From the NCBI RefSeq assembly GCF_900019265.1, contig NZ_CYGX02000071.1, positions 1 to 64,000 of the forward strand: a DNA stretch of 64,000 nucleotides. Direction: 5' to 3'. Below are positions 45,386-54,505 of this stretch, piece after piece. The DNA comes from Paraburkholderia ribeironis (GTDB taxonomy: Bacteria; Pseudomonadota; Gammaproteobacteria; Burkholderiales; Burkholderiaceae). A program made the position numbers and the translations under genes. A model generated the notes under the pieces. The model did no database searches and was not told the origin of the DNA. It saw only the letters and a list, made by a program, of their open reading frames with translations. Position 1 is the stretch's first letter; every line of letters begins with the position of its first letter.

Positions 45386-45700
45386 ATGAATACGCATCCA
45401 ACAGACATTTATTGGCGCGGCGCTCGCTGGTGCAATTGTCACGGGAGTTGTGGTTGTGATTTTCAGGTATTTCGGCATCCGTCAGGGCACTATGGCAACG
45501 TGGTGGCGCAGGCTGTAGCGCCAATCGTGGTTGCTGCCGCCATCCTTCTCACGGGGCCACTTCTATTCAGAACGGTCCTTCGCTCACGGCGAGATCAGTT
45601 ACTGCTCGATGAAGATCTGAATGCGCTCTCGATGCGCCGGACGCCCGGCTTGATCGGTGGCTTCCTCATCGGAATAACTTTCTGTGCTGAGATCCTATGA
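45386..45700 (+). CDS. hypothetical hydrophobic protein, possibly a remnant
   Basis: A 104-residue frame whose second half is strongly hydrophobic (VVAAAILLTGPLLFRTVLRS, GGFLIGITFCAEIL). Its stop codon overlaps the ATG of the downstream TPR gene (ATGA at 45697-45700), suggesting coupling. A different frame in the same segment also reads as a membrane helix (FIGAALAGAIVTGVVVVIF), so the gene may be frameshifted. I do not recognise a family. Confidence 0.3.
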   Translation: MNTHPTDIYWRGARWCNCHGSCGCDFQVFRHPSGHYGNVVAQAVAPIVVAAAILLTGPLLFRTVLRSRRDQLLLDEDLNALSMRRTPGLIGGFLIGITFCAEIL

Positions 45701-46817
45701 ATACCCCGTCAGAGGGAACAATAACGCACTCGGCCGCCCTGGATCGCGCATTCAACGCTGCGAATCAGTACCAGGCTGCGCTTTCCGCATATTCCAGCGG
45801 ACGATACACGGAAGCAATGGCGATGCTTGACCTATTGCTCCAGTCGCAACCGTTCGACGCAGACAGCCACCACCTGCGGGGACTTATCGCATTCGCGTTG
45901 AAGCAGAACCAGGAGGCACTGCACTGGATTCGTTCGGCAGTAGCGATTCAACCGTGCGCGGCAACGTTCAATACCCTTTGCGTTGTGCACACTGCCTGTC
46001 GTGATTACGAAAGCGCGATATACAGTGCCCAGCAAGGCCTTACGTTGCAAGCTGATTCTGCAGTCCTTCACTACAATATGGGATTGGCTATGCAACTGCT
46101 GGGCCGTCTCGGGGAAGCCGCAACATGCTATCGATCAGCAATCAGGTTTGCGCCTGAGCATTGCGCAGCGCACAACAACCTTGGCATCGTTTTGAAGACG
46201 TTTGATCAACTGAACGAGGCCGAACATCACTTCCGTCACGCGGTTTCGGCAAATCCAGACAATTGCGAGGCGCGCAGCAACCTTGGTCACGTCCTGTTAA
46301 AAATGGGGCACTTCACCGAAGCATGGCCGTATTTCTAGTCTGGGCAGGGGATCCGCGTCCTGGTCAAGCTGGCGCGAATGTCATCGACAGCCGCCGTTCC
46401 CTCAGGGCTTCAGCCTACCTGCCGCTGCTGCGCGTGCCGGGTATCATATTTGTGAGTCTGCAGATGGGCGATACGTCGCGCCCGGAGATCAACGAGCTTC
46501 CGCCAGAACTGCAGCCACTTGACCTGATGGGGCAGGTGCAAGACTTCGCGGACACCGCAGCGATCATCGAGTGCCTGGACCTTGTGATCACGGTGGATAC
46601 GTCCGTTGCGCATCTGGCGGGGGCGCTCGGCAAACCAGTGTGGATTCTGTCGAGATTTGACGGCTGCTGGCGCTGGTTGCACAACCGGGACGACTCACCG
46701 TGGTACCCAACTGCTCGCCTGTTCAGGCAAACGCAGCCAGGCGATTGGGATGACGTCATAGGGCGCGTCACTCGGGCATTGCAGTTGGAGAATGAGGCGG
46801 GTGCGCCGCGTTCTTGA
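45697..46817 (+). pseudogene. TPR-glycosyltransferase gene with internal deletion
   Basis: The first part (45697-46338) encodes about five tetratricopeptide repeats (SDAVLHYNMGLAMQLLG-like units, HNNLGIVLKTFDQLNEAEHHF) and stops at MGHFTEAWPYF, the point where the intact paralogue at 27102-28874 enters its glycosyltransferase domain. In another frame the sequence resumes as VWAGDPRPGQ and continues to VITVDTSVAHLAGALGKPVW and SPWYPTARLFRQTQPGDW. About 150-200 residues of the catalytic N-half are missing, with a frameshift at the junction (about 46330). It is a deleted second copy. Confidence 0.8.
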
Positions 46818-46964
46818 CGTGAAAAACCCAGCGTTCGTACAAGATCCTGCGTCCCCGGGGGACGAGATAATAGTGGCGGGAAAAAACGATGACTGAAGTT
46901 CGGTACGCCATCTACTGAATGTCCGTTTCGGCGACTACGGAAATTCGCTCCGGACATGCGCATG

Positions 46965-46994
46965 AAAAAAAGCCAACCCTTGCGAGGTCGGCTC
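46965..46994 (-). terminator. intrinsic terminator for the 45-aa gene
   Basis: On the minus strand AGCCGACC TCGCAA GGGTTGGCT forms an eight-pair stem (one G-U) followed by seven T. It lies about 80 bases downstream of the small secreted-peptide gene at 47075-47212. Confidence 0.75.
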
Positions 46995-47074
46995 CGCCGT
47001 CTTTCCGGCTGTCATGCTGCTGCGAGAAGGTGCACCGTATTTCCGCCAGGGTTAGAGACGGAGTCGGCCGGCGC

Positions 47075-47212
47075 TTAAGAGTGGCAGCGCGTCTCCCAGT
47101 GATGGTGGACCCGGACCTTGTGACATACGCGGTGATGATCATAGGCGAAGGCCGGCGCAATCGAGCCGAGCATGACGGCTGCTGCAACAAGGGCGAGGAT
47201 AGCTTGCTTCAT
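47075..47212 (-). CDS. 45-aa secreted His-rich peptide
   Basis: The ATG at 47212 follows AAGGAAC and encodes a signal peptide (MKQAILALVAAAVMLGSIAP, ending AFA) and a 22-residue mature part with YDHHRVCHKVRVHHHWETRC. The cluster of His and two Cys could bind metal. A good intrinsic terminator follows. Peptides of this kind (HHHWETRCH motif) occur in many Burkholderia genomes. The gene is below the usual annotation length limit. Confidence 0.7.
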   Translation of the reverse strand: MKQAILALVAAAVMLGSIAPAFAYDHHRVCHKVRVHHHWETRCHS

Positions 47213-47523
47213 GACGTTCCTTTTTGTTCAGGGTGGACGGATGTCAACAGGGGCGGACGCCTTTCCTTGCATGGGCTTGGCATTCCCAATCCAGGAAAGA
47301 AGCCTGAGAAACATTACGTCTGACTGGGCGCCTGAACGATTAACAATCGTAAAATACCGGTAGAACGATTCTTCAGGATTGCAAAGCCTGTCATCTTGAC
47401 CCGGTCATTGGACTGTCGTGCCAGGAATTGACCGTCGGGAATGGACGAAATAACGATTCTTGATTTTTCCTCTGCCCAGATTCGATACGATCTGCGTTCC
47501 CCAACCACGTTCCGGATCACTCT
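47213..47523. other. gap with no clear gene
   Basis: These 311 bases hold the divergent promoters of the 45-aa peptide gene and the glycine-zipper protein gene. I recognise no RNA or repeat in them. Confidence 0.35.
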
Positions 47524-47781
47524 ATGAGAGCAGCAAAACTTTCGGCCATTGCATTGGCTATTCCTCTATTTGCACTAGCCGGTTCGGCTTCCGCGGCTGG
47601 CTGCATCAAGGGCGCGGTCGCCGGCGGTGTTGCCGGTCACTATGCCGGCCACCATGCTGTTATCGGCGCCGTCGGCGGCTGCGTCGTGGGTCATCACCTC
47701 GCGAAGAAACACGCTCAGGAGCAAGCGGCCGCAAAGGCGCAGGCAGCTCAGCTACAAGCGCAGCCGGGCAATGTCCAGTAA
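47524..47781 (+). CDS. exported glycine-zipper-like protein
   Basis: An 85-residue protein with a signal peptide (MRAAKLSAIALAIPLFALAG, ending SASA) and a mature region of glycine-spaced repeats (GAVAGGVAGHYAGHHAVIGAVGGCVVGHHL), followed by an Ala/Gln-rich tail. This is the glycine-zipper pattern of small outer-membrane or periplasmic proteins. Function is unknown. Confidence 0.7.
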   Translation: MRAAKLSAIALAIPLFALAGSASAAGCIKGAVAGGVAGHYAGHHAVIGAVGGCVVGHHLAKKHAQEQAAAKAQAAQLQAQPGNVQ

Positions 47782-47908
47782 GCAGGCATCTCAGGTTGCC
47801 TTGATGATGTGACAAGGGGCCGCGAGGTCCCTTGCCTTTGCGGCACCGTGCACACATTCGGCTCGTTCGATCGCGCTCGCCAAGCGAGGATTCGAAGAAA
47901 TCCAGGCC

Positions 47909-48277
47909 ATGAAGAATGACTCCGAGATCGGCCTGCATTGCCCGGACCGGCGCGTCGTGAATGCAGTCGGTTTGATGAGGCAACGAACGTTTGAGCCCGG
48001 TTCAATTGCGAGCATCGCGCAAGCGATCGGAACGACTGAACGAGAACTCACCCGACTTTTCCGGAAGCATCTGCGCGTGGCGCCCCTACAGTATTGGAGG
48101 GGCATGCGCCTGAATACCGCAAAATGGATGGTGGTCAACAGCGATCGGTCCATTACTCAGATCGCCTACGAGTGCGGCTTCACCGACAGTTCACATCTCA
48201 TACATTGGTTCAAACGCGAATACAACGTCACCCCGTCCAAGCTGAGACGACTTCAGTCCGACTTCGGCGTGCATTAG
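47909..48277 (+). CDS. AraC-type DNA-binding protein, short
   Basis: A 122-residue protein that is only an AraC/XylS double helix-turn-helix: RRVVNAVGLMRQRTFEPGSI, SIAQAIGTTERELTRLFRKH, and RSITQIAYECGFTDSSHLIHWFKREYN. GlxA-type regulators have a DJ-1 domain before this; here it is absent, so the protein is either a stand-alone regulator or the surviving C-terminal half of one. The start is uncertain. Confidence 0.7.
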   Translation: MKNDSEIGLHCPDRRVVNAVGLMRQRTFEPGSIASIAQAIGTTERELTRLFRKHLRVAPLQYWRGMRLNTAKWMVVNSDRSITQIAYECGFTDSSHLIHWFKREYNVTPSKLRRLQSDFGVH

Positions 48278-48491
48278 CCGTCAATAATCGATCTCACATC
48301 GGACTACAATCATTCAACTGGTCTGAACCCGTTTCATCCGGACTCGCATCGCACAGTTCATGGAGCGGCTATGCACGGACTACCACCGGGCTGCGTTGAC
48401 AGGTCGTTCAGCCACGCTCCCCGCAGTTCGGCAGTGCGCATTTGATCCGGTCGCAGCAAGCCATGTGCGACGGGCCCGCACAGGAGGGACT

Positions 48492-51245
48492 ATGTGGTCG
48501 GCAGTGAAGTCCGGGGGGCGCCTGAGACGTTATGCCATCACGGCGATAGCCGTCATCGCCAGCCTGATCGTCATCGGACGCATCACCGGCATCCTGGTCG
48601 ACTGGCTGTGGTTCTCTTCGGTCGGCTATGACCGCGTGTTCTGGACAATCCTTTCCGCGAGGGCGCTGCTGTTTGCCGTCGTGTTCGCCGTCTCGACGGG
48701 CGCGATCTGGCTATCGGGGATTCTGGCGCATCGTTACGCGTGGGGCGTCGATATCTCGCGAGCGGAAGCAGCCAGTCCGTCGGGTACGAGGGAAGTCACC
48801 GGCGATCTGGCCGACCTGTTCGCGCCGCGCGTTCCCTGGCGCTCCAGTATCGCTTGCGCCGCAGTCGTCTTTGGGCTGCTTATCGCCACCAGTGAAATCT
48901 CGAACTGGGACATTGCACTTCGCTTCGTTTATCAGGTGCCTGATGGCGGGCGCGATCCGATCTTTGGCAGGGACATCAGCTTTTATCTCTTCTCGCTGCC
49001 CGCGTATGTCGCGCTCAAGAACTGGCTGCTGTGGCTGGTCTTCTGCAGCGCGATCGTGGCGGGTGCGGTCTACGGGTTGCGCGGCGACATCGCGCCACAG
49101 TGGCCAGCACAGAAGCTCTCGCCCGCAGCGATCACTCATGGTTCGGCACTGCTCGGTTTGTTCCTTGTGGTGAAGGCCTGGTCCTGGTGGCTCGACCGCT
49201 TTCTGCTGCTCTATGGCGACAACGGTGTCGTGGTCGGCGCCAGCTATACCGATGTCCACGTCAAGTTGCCGGTCCTGTGGATGCTTGTCGGCCTTGCCGC
49301 GGCCTCATCCGTGGCCCTTGTGGTCAACCTGCGCCGGCGCAGCTATCTGCTGCCTGCAGCTCTCGCGCTGCTCGTGTTCGGCAGTTCGTTCGTGTGCGCC
49401 GTGATCTATCCACCGCTGTTCCAGCGCTTCTATGTCAAACCGAGCGAGCTGAGACTGGAAACACCCTATATCGAGCACAATATCGCGCTGACCCGACACG
49501 CTTATGGTCTCGCACAGATTGCGGTCAAGCCGTTCGAGGCCGAGCAGGCACTGACTCTCGACTCGCTGCAGGCCAATCGGGCGACCATCGACAACATCCG
49601 GCTATGGGATGTGCAACCGCTGATGGATACCTACGCGCAGTTGCAGGAGATCAGGACATACTACAAATTTCGCTCGGTGGACATCGACCGCTACCAGCTC
49701 GACACCGGATACAGGCAAGTGATGCTGTCGGCGCGCGAACTGGAACCGGCGATGCTTGCGTCCAGCGCTCAAACCTGGGTGAACCTGCATCTTATCTTCA
49801 CTCACGGCAATGGCGTTGTGATGTCGCCGGTCACCGAGAAATCCACCGAGGGTCTACCCTCTTTCTATCTGCGAAATATTCCGCCAGTCGCCAGCGGCGG
49901 CCCGGCCATTCACGAACCGCGTCTCTATTTCGGCGAAAACCAGCAGGACTACATCATCGTGAAGGGCAGCGTAGCGGAATTCGACTTTCCCAAAGGCGCG
50001 GACAATGCCTACACGACATACAGCGGGCACGACGGCGTCGCCATCGGCAGTGTGGCGCGACGCAGTCTCTTCGCCTGGCAGCTCGACGATGCCAATATTC
50101 TGCTGAGCGACTACATCACACACGAGAGCCGGATCCTGCTGCACCGTGACATTCAGGACCGCGTGCGTACGATCGCGCCGTTCCTGAGCCTCGACCACGA
50201 CCCCTATGTCGTCGCGGCCAATGGGCGCCTGTTCTGGATGCAGGACGCCTACACCATCAGCCAGTGGTTTCCTTACTCCCGGCCGGGTTTCGGCGACAGC
50301 GCCAATTACATCCGCAACGCGGTCAAGGTCGTGGTCGACGCTTACAACGGCACGGTCGATTTCTACGTCAGCGATCCCGCCGATCCGATCCTGCGAACTT
50401 ACGAGCGCATCTTCCCGGGTGTGTTCAAGCCTTTGGACACGATGCCACCGCAGCTTCGGCAGCATGTCCGCTACCCTGAAGATCTGTTTCTGATCCAGGC
50501 GCAACTCTACCGCGCCTATCATATGGACGCGCCGGAGGTCTTCTACAACCGCGAGGACCTGTGGCAGTTTCCTCGTGAACTGGTCGGTATGGATGGAGGG
50601 AGCGCCGCCAGCACGATGCCGCCGTACTACACGATCATGCGACTCCCAGGCGACGCACGCGCCGAGTTCATCCTCATGTTGCCGATGGTGCCGAGCCAGC
50701 GGGAGAACATGATTGCCTGGCTGGCGGCGCGTTGCGATCCGTCCGGGTACGGCAAGCTCATCGTCTACACGTTTCCCAAGGACAGGCTGGTCTATGGGCC
50801 GTTCCAGATCGAAGCGCGCATTCAGCAGAATACCGAGATCTCGCAGCAGATCTCGCTGTGGAACCAGATGGGCTCGCGCGTCATTCGCGGTCATCTCGTG
50901 GTTGTGCCGATCGAGAACTCGATCCTCTACGTCTCTCCGCTCTATTTGCGCGCAGCGTCCGGTCAATTGCCGGAGTTAAAGCGGGTGATCGCCGCCTATG
51001 GTGAACATGTGGTGATGGAAGACAGCCTGGGCGAAGCCCTGGCGGCGCTTTTCAAGGAGAGCGCGCGAGCGGCATCGCCAGCCCGAGGCACCGAGGATGC
51101 CCGCGCCCGCGAGGCACTTGCCCACTACGACCGCGCGATCGAGCGACTGAAGGCGGGAGACTGGACTGGCTTCGGCGCGGAACTGGATGCCCTGCGGCGG
51201 TTGCTGGAGGCACTCGGTGCCGGCCGTTCCGACAACCAGAAGTGA
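48492..51245 (+). CDS. UPF0182 family large membrane protein
   Basis: A 917-residue protein of the UPF0182 family (COG1615). It begins with about seven membrane helices (RRYAITAIAVIASLIVIGRI, WTILSARALLFAVVFAVSTG, ...) and continues as a large soluble region containing PYIEHNIALTRHAYGL and PSQRENMIAWLAARCDPSGYG, ending with a helical tail. The family is common in actinobacteria and scattered elsewhere, and its function is unknown. GGAGG precedes the ATG at 48492; the longer frame from 48360 has no ribosome site. Confidence 0.9.
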   Translation: MWSAVKSGGRLRRYAITAIAVIASLIVIGRITGILVDWLWFSSVGYDRVFWTILSARALLFAVVFAVSTGAIWLSGILAHRYAWGVDISRAEAASPSGTREVTGDLADLFAPRVPWRSSIACAAVVFGLLIATSEISNWDIALRFVYQVPDGGRDPIFGRDISFYLFSLPAYVALKNWLLWLVFCSAIVAGAVYGLRGDIAPQWPAQKLSPAAITHGSALLGLFLVVKAWSWWLDRFLLLYGDNGVVVGASYTDVHVKLPVLWMLVGLAAASSVALVVNLRRRSYLLPAALALLVFGSSFVCAVIYPPLFQRFYVKPSELRLETPYIEHNIALTRHAYGLAQIAVKPFEAEQALTLDSLQANRATIDNIRLWDVQPLMDTYAQLQEIRTYYKFRSVDIDRYQLDTGYRQVMLSARELEPAMLASSAQTWVNLHLIFTHGNGVVMSPVTEKSTEGLPSFYLRNIPPVASGGPAIHEPRLYFGENQQDYIIVKGSVAEFDFPKGADNAYTTYSGHDGVAIGSVARRSLFAWQLDDANILLSDYITHESRILLHRDIQDRVRTIAPFLSLDHDPYVVAANGRLFWMQDAYTISQWFPYSRPGFGDSANYIRNAVKVVVDAYNGTVDFYVSDPADPILRTYERIFPGVFKPLDTMPPQLRQHVRYPEDLFLIQAQLYRAYHMDAPEVFYNREDLWQFPRELVGMDGGSAASTMPPYYTIMRLPGDARAEFILMLPMVPSQRENMIAWLAARCDPSGYGKLIVYTFPKDRLVYGPFQIEARIQQNTEISQQISLWNQMGSRVIRGHLVVVPIENSILYVSPLYLRAASGQLPELKRVIAAYGEHVVMEDSLGEALAALFKESARAASPARGTEDARAREALAHYDRAIERLKAGDWTGFGAELDALRRLLEALGAGRSDNQK

Positions 51246-51289
51246 CCTCGGGTACAACGTCAACGCACGTCAAGGCACGCCACAGCGCG

Positions 51290-52066
51290 TCACAGCGCAA
51301 ACAGCCGCCCAAGATGGGGCTCACAATCTCTCACGCCGGCGAGCCGCAACGCGTGCCAGGCCATCGCGTAGTTGCTCGATATCACCGGCTTGCCTATCGC
51401 GGCCTCGAGCTCCGGAATCAACCCGGCAATGCGCAAGCTCGTGCACGAAACGAAAATCGCATCCACGTCACGATTCCGCGCAAGTCGCTCAACGCCCGTT
51501 CGCAGCGACGCCGCATCGATCCGCGCCACTTCGTTATCGTTCGCATGCTCGAACGACGCCATGCGCGTAATGCCCTGGCCACGGGACTCGATATAGTCGC
51601 GCATGTAATCGTTGATCGAACGCACGTAGGGCGTAAGCAGTGCCGCGCGCTGCACGCCTAGTGCACGAAGCGCCGCCAGCGCCGCGGTGATCGGCGTAGT
51701 ACTCGCGACACCCGGACGCGCTTCGCGAATCCGCGCGAACACCTTTTCCTCCCCGATCACCATCGACGCGGACGTGCAGCCGAACGCCACGACATCGATA
51801 CGCTCGGCCGGACGAATCAGCGCGACCGCAGGTGCAATGCGGTCCTCCATTTCCGCCAGCCGTTCGGGCGTGATCTCCGCCGAGTTGTACACACGGCTTT
51901 CGTAGAACGCCACGCCGTCCTGTTTCAGCAAGCCACGCCATTCATGCTCGATCGTATGATCAGTGGCGAGCACCACGAGGCCGATCGCGGCACGTCGGCA
52001 AATGCCGTCGTCCAGCGTGAAATCGAGCCTCGTATACGCGTCATCCTGCTGTCCAATCACACTCAT
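51290..52066 (-). CDS. maleate isomerase / Asp-Glu racemase-like protein
   Basis: A 258-residue protein of the Asp/Glu racemase superfamily, closest in layout to maleate cis-trans isomerase and arylmalonate decarboxylase. It shows IGLVVLATDHTIEHEW, the first cysteine motif VVAFGCTSASMVIG near 95, and the second cysteine in AIFVSCTSLRIAGL near 208. AGGAT lies before its ATG. It is divergent from the branched-chain-type importer at 52375, and may process the imported compound. Confidence 0.82.
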   Translation of the reverse strand: MSVIGQQDDAYTRLDFTLDDGICRRAAIGLVVLATDHTIEHEWRGLLKQDGVAFYESRVYNSAEITPERLAEMEDRIAPAVALIRPAERIDVVAFGCTSASMVIGEEKVFARIREARPGVASTTPITAALAALRALGVQRAALLTPYVRSINDYMRDYIESRGQGITRMASFEHANDNEVARIDAASLRTGVERLARNRDVDAIFVSCTSLRIAGLIPELEAAIGKPVISSNYAMAWHALRLAGVRDCEPHLGRLFAL

Positions 52067-52374
52067 TTCAGAGTCATCCTGTCATGTCGCGTCCGGGTTC
52101 GCGAGTGCCTCCCGTCACTGCCTTTTAAAGGTAGAGGATTGCCGGCGCCTTTGTGTAATGGTTTATACGCAAATACCCTATACCGTCCCAGCGCAAACCG
52201 CCTCCTATCATGAAAGAAGCGCTTTCGTGCCAGCGCTGCGGCGAACCGGCAGTCACGCTGTTGACCTGGCGCGTATGAATCGCGTGCATCGCCCATTTCC
52301 GTCTGTTTTCTGATGTCACCGGTCTATCCGTGTGGCGGATCGTCCGATCCCTTTCACAATAAGGAGTCACTAAC
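52067..52374. promoter_or_regulatory. divergent promoter region with an inverted repeat
   Basis: A 308-base region between the divergent isomerase-like and importer genes. GGATCGTCCGATCC at 52337-52350 is a short inverted repeat about 25 bases before the importer start and may be an operator. GTTTATACGCAAATACC around 52160 is another possible site. I find no guanidine or other riboswitch by eye. Confidence 0.4.
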
Positions 52375-53577
52375 ATGTTTGCTCAGAAGAATGACTGGCC
52401 CGGTGTAGACCGGAGCTTGCGGCAAACGACAATCGCGGCCGTCGCGGCCGCGGTGGCCCTGCTCTTTGGCATGGCTCCCGGCTCGGCGCTAAGCCAGGGC
52501 TCCACCATCAAGATCGGTGTGCCGGTCCCGCTGTCGGGCAGCAGTGCCAATGCCGGCACGGACATCGTCAACGGCGCGAAGCTCGCGGCCGCCAGAATCA
52601 ACGCGGCTGGGGGCGTGCTCGGCAAACAGATCGAGCTGGTGCCGGAGGACGACGCCTGCGATGCGCAAACAGCGGTGCAGGCGGCGCAGAAACTCGTCGA
52701 TGCGGGCGTTGTCGCGGTAGCGGGCGGCTATTGCTCCAGCGCGGCGTTGCCGGAGTCGACAACCTTTCATCGCGCCGGGATTCCCTACGTGCTGGACGCG
52801 TCGACCAATCCCCAATTGACCGAGATGGGGTACGACAACGTGTTCCGCACGATCGGCCGTGACGACCAGCAGGGCCCGTTCGCCGCAAGCTTCATGAAAG
52901 ACGTCCTGCACGCGAAGCGCGCGGCGGTGATCGACGACAACACGACCTACTCCAAGGGTCTCGCCCAGAACACCGTGGAAGCCCTGAAGAAGAGCGGCGT
53001 CGATGTCGTTTACGCCAATTCGATCACGCCCGGTCAGATGGACTACTCACCGACGCTGACGCGGGTCGCCTCGCTGAAACCCGACGTGATCTACTACACG
53101 GGCTATTTCTCCGAAGCCGGCCTGATGGTCAAGGAGGCGCGGCAACTGGGTCTGAAAATGACCATCATGGGCGGCGACGCCACCAATGATCCCACGCTGA
53201 TGAAGACCGCCGGTCCCGCCGCCGACGGCATGATCATCACGACGGCGCCGCTCGCGCAGTTCCTGAGCGGCGCGCACGCCTACGTCGATGACTATACGAA
53301 GGCCTACGGGCAAGGGCCGGGACCATACTCGGTGTACGAATACGATGCCGTCGGGGTCACGGCGAAAGCCATCGCGGACGCAAAATCGGCGCAGCCCGCC
53401 GCGATCACCAGTGCCCTGCACAAGATCTCGAACTACCCTGGCGCGACCGGAACGATCGGCTTCAATCCGAAGGGGGACCGCAGCAAAGCCGTGTACATCA
53501 CCATCATCGTGCACAACGACAACTTCGAGCCCTACCAGAGGCAGGATGCGAGCGGACATTGGGCGGCCATGAAATAG
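52375..53577 (+). CDS. branched-chain amino-acid-type ABC substrate-binding protein
   Basis: A 400-residue LivJ/LivK-type binding protein: signal peptide ending ALSQG, then TIKIGVPVPLSGSSANAGTDIVNGAKLAAARINAAGGV, EDDACDAQTAVQAAQKLVD and GYCSSAALPESTTFHRAGIPYVLDAS. AAGGAG lies 10 bases before the ATG. It is the first gene of a transport operon (LivH, fused LivM-LivG, LivF). LivJ-type proteins also bind amides, urea, polyamines and aromatic compounds, so the ligand is open. Confidence 0.92.
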   Translation: MFAQKNDWPGVDRSLRQTTIAAVAAAVALLFGMAPGSALSQGSTIKIGVPVPLSGSSANAGTDIVNGAKLAAARINAAGGVLGKQIELVPEDDACDAQTAVQAAQKLVDAGVVAVAGGYCSSAALPESTTFHRAGIPYVLDASTNPQLTEMGYDNVFRTIGRDDQQGPFAASFMKDVLHAKRAAVIDDNTTYSKGLAQNTVEALKKSGVDVVYANSITPGQMDYSPTLTRVASLKPDVIYYTGYFSEAGLMVKEARQLGLKMTIMGGDATNDPTLMKTAGPAADGMIITTAPLAQFLSGAHAYVDDYTKAYGQGPGPYSVYEYDAVGVTAKAIADAKSAQPAAITSALHKISNYPGATGTIGFNPKGDRSKAVYITIIVHNDNFEPYQRQDASGHWAAMK

Positions 53578-53602
53578 GCGTTTTAGCGCGCCCCGCCCCG
53601 TC

Positions 53603-54502
53603 ATGAGCGACTTCTTCCAGTTCGTCGTCGAAGGGCTGACGACCGGCTCGTTCTATGCCCTCGTCGCCCTCGGCTACACGATGGTCTACGGAATCATCCG
53701 GCTGATCAACTTCGCTCATGGCGATCTGTTCATGGTCGGCGCGTTCATCGGCTGGACCGGTTTGATGGTGCTCGCGTCCGCGCATCTGCCGCTCGCCCTG
53801 GTGCTGCTGATCGCCCTGGTGGCCGCGATGACGGCCACAGGCGCGCTCGGCCTGCTGATCGAGCGGCTCGCGTATCGGCCATTGCTGCGCGCGCCGCGGC
53901 TGTCGATTCTGATCACGGCACTGGGCGTCTCGCTGGCGCTGCAAAATGGGGTGCTGCTGATCTATGGCGCGGGCTTTCGCACCTATCCGCATGTGCTGAC
54001 CCATACGGGATTCGAATTGCACGGCGTACAGATCACCTTCGCGCAGATCGGCATTGTCGTGGCCAGCCTGGCACTGATGCTGGCGCTGTATTTCTTCGTT
54101 CATCACACTTTCCTTGGCACCGCGATGCGCGCGCTGGCGATCGATCAGGACGCCGCGCGTCTGATGGGCATCGACGTCGAGCGCCTGATCCAGCTGACCT
54201 TCCTGCTGGGTTCGGTGCTGGCCGCCGTGGCGGGTGTCATGGAAGGGCTTTACTACACGCAGATCAATTTCTTCATGGGCTTCGTGCTGGGCCTGCGCGC
54301 GTTCACCGCCGCCGTGCTCGGCGGCATCGGCAACATCCCGGGCGCGATGGCGGGCGGCATCCTGATTGGCCTGCTCGAAGCCTTCGGCGCGGGCTATGTC
54401 TCGTCGCAATGGACCGACGTGTTCGTGTTCGGCGTGCTGATCGGCGTACTCGTGATCAAGCCGACTGGTCTCTTCGGCGAACGCGTCGTCGAGAGAATGT
54501 AA
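53603..54502 (+). CDS. branched-chain-type ABC permease, LivH
   Basis: A 299-residue permease with about eight helices: GLTTGSFYALVALGYTMVYGIIRLINFAHGDLFMVG at the start and the coupling-helix region AVLGGIGNIPGAMAGGILIGLLEAFG. It starts 25 bases after the binding-protein gene and is followed four bases later by the fused LivM-LivG gene. It forms half of the membrane channel. Confidence 0.92.
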   Translation: MSDFFQFVVEGLTTGSFYALVALGYTMVYGIIRLINFAHGDLFMVGAFIGWTGLMVLASAHLPLALVLLIALVAAMTATGALGLLIERLAYRPLLRAPRLSILITALGVSLALQNGVLLIYGAGFRTYPHVLTHTGFELHGVQITFAQIGIVVASLALMLALYFFVHHTFLGTAMRALAIDQDAARLMGIDVERLIQLTFLLGSVLAAVAGVMEGLYYTQINFFMGFVLGLRAFTAAVLGGIGNIPGAMAGGILIGLLEAFGAGYVSSQWTDVFVFGVLIGVLVIKPTGLFGERVVERM

Positions 54503-54505
54503 TCC

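Noticed and set aside
49854..50966. 370-aa minus-strand open frame
   Set aside because: Antisense shadow of the UPF0182 gene with no recognisable domain.
52067..52374. Guanidine riboswitch upstream of the Liv/DUF1989 locus
   Set aside because: DUF1989 made this worth looking for, but I could not find the conserved ykkC-type sequence by eye.
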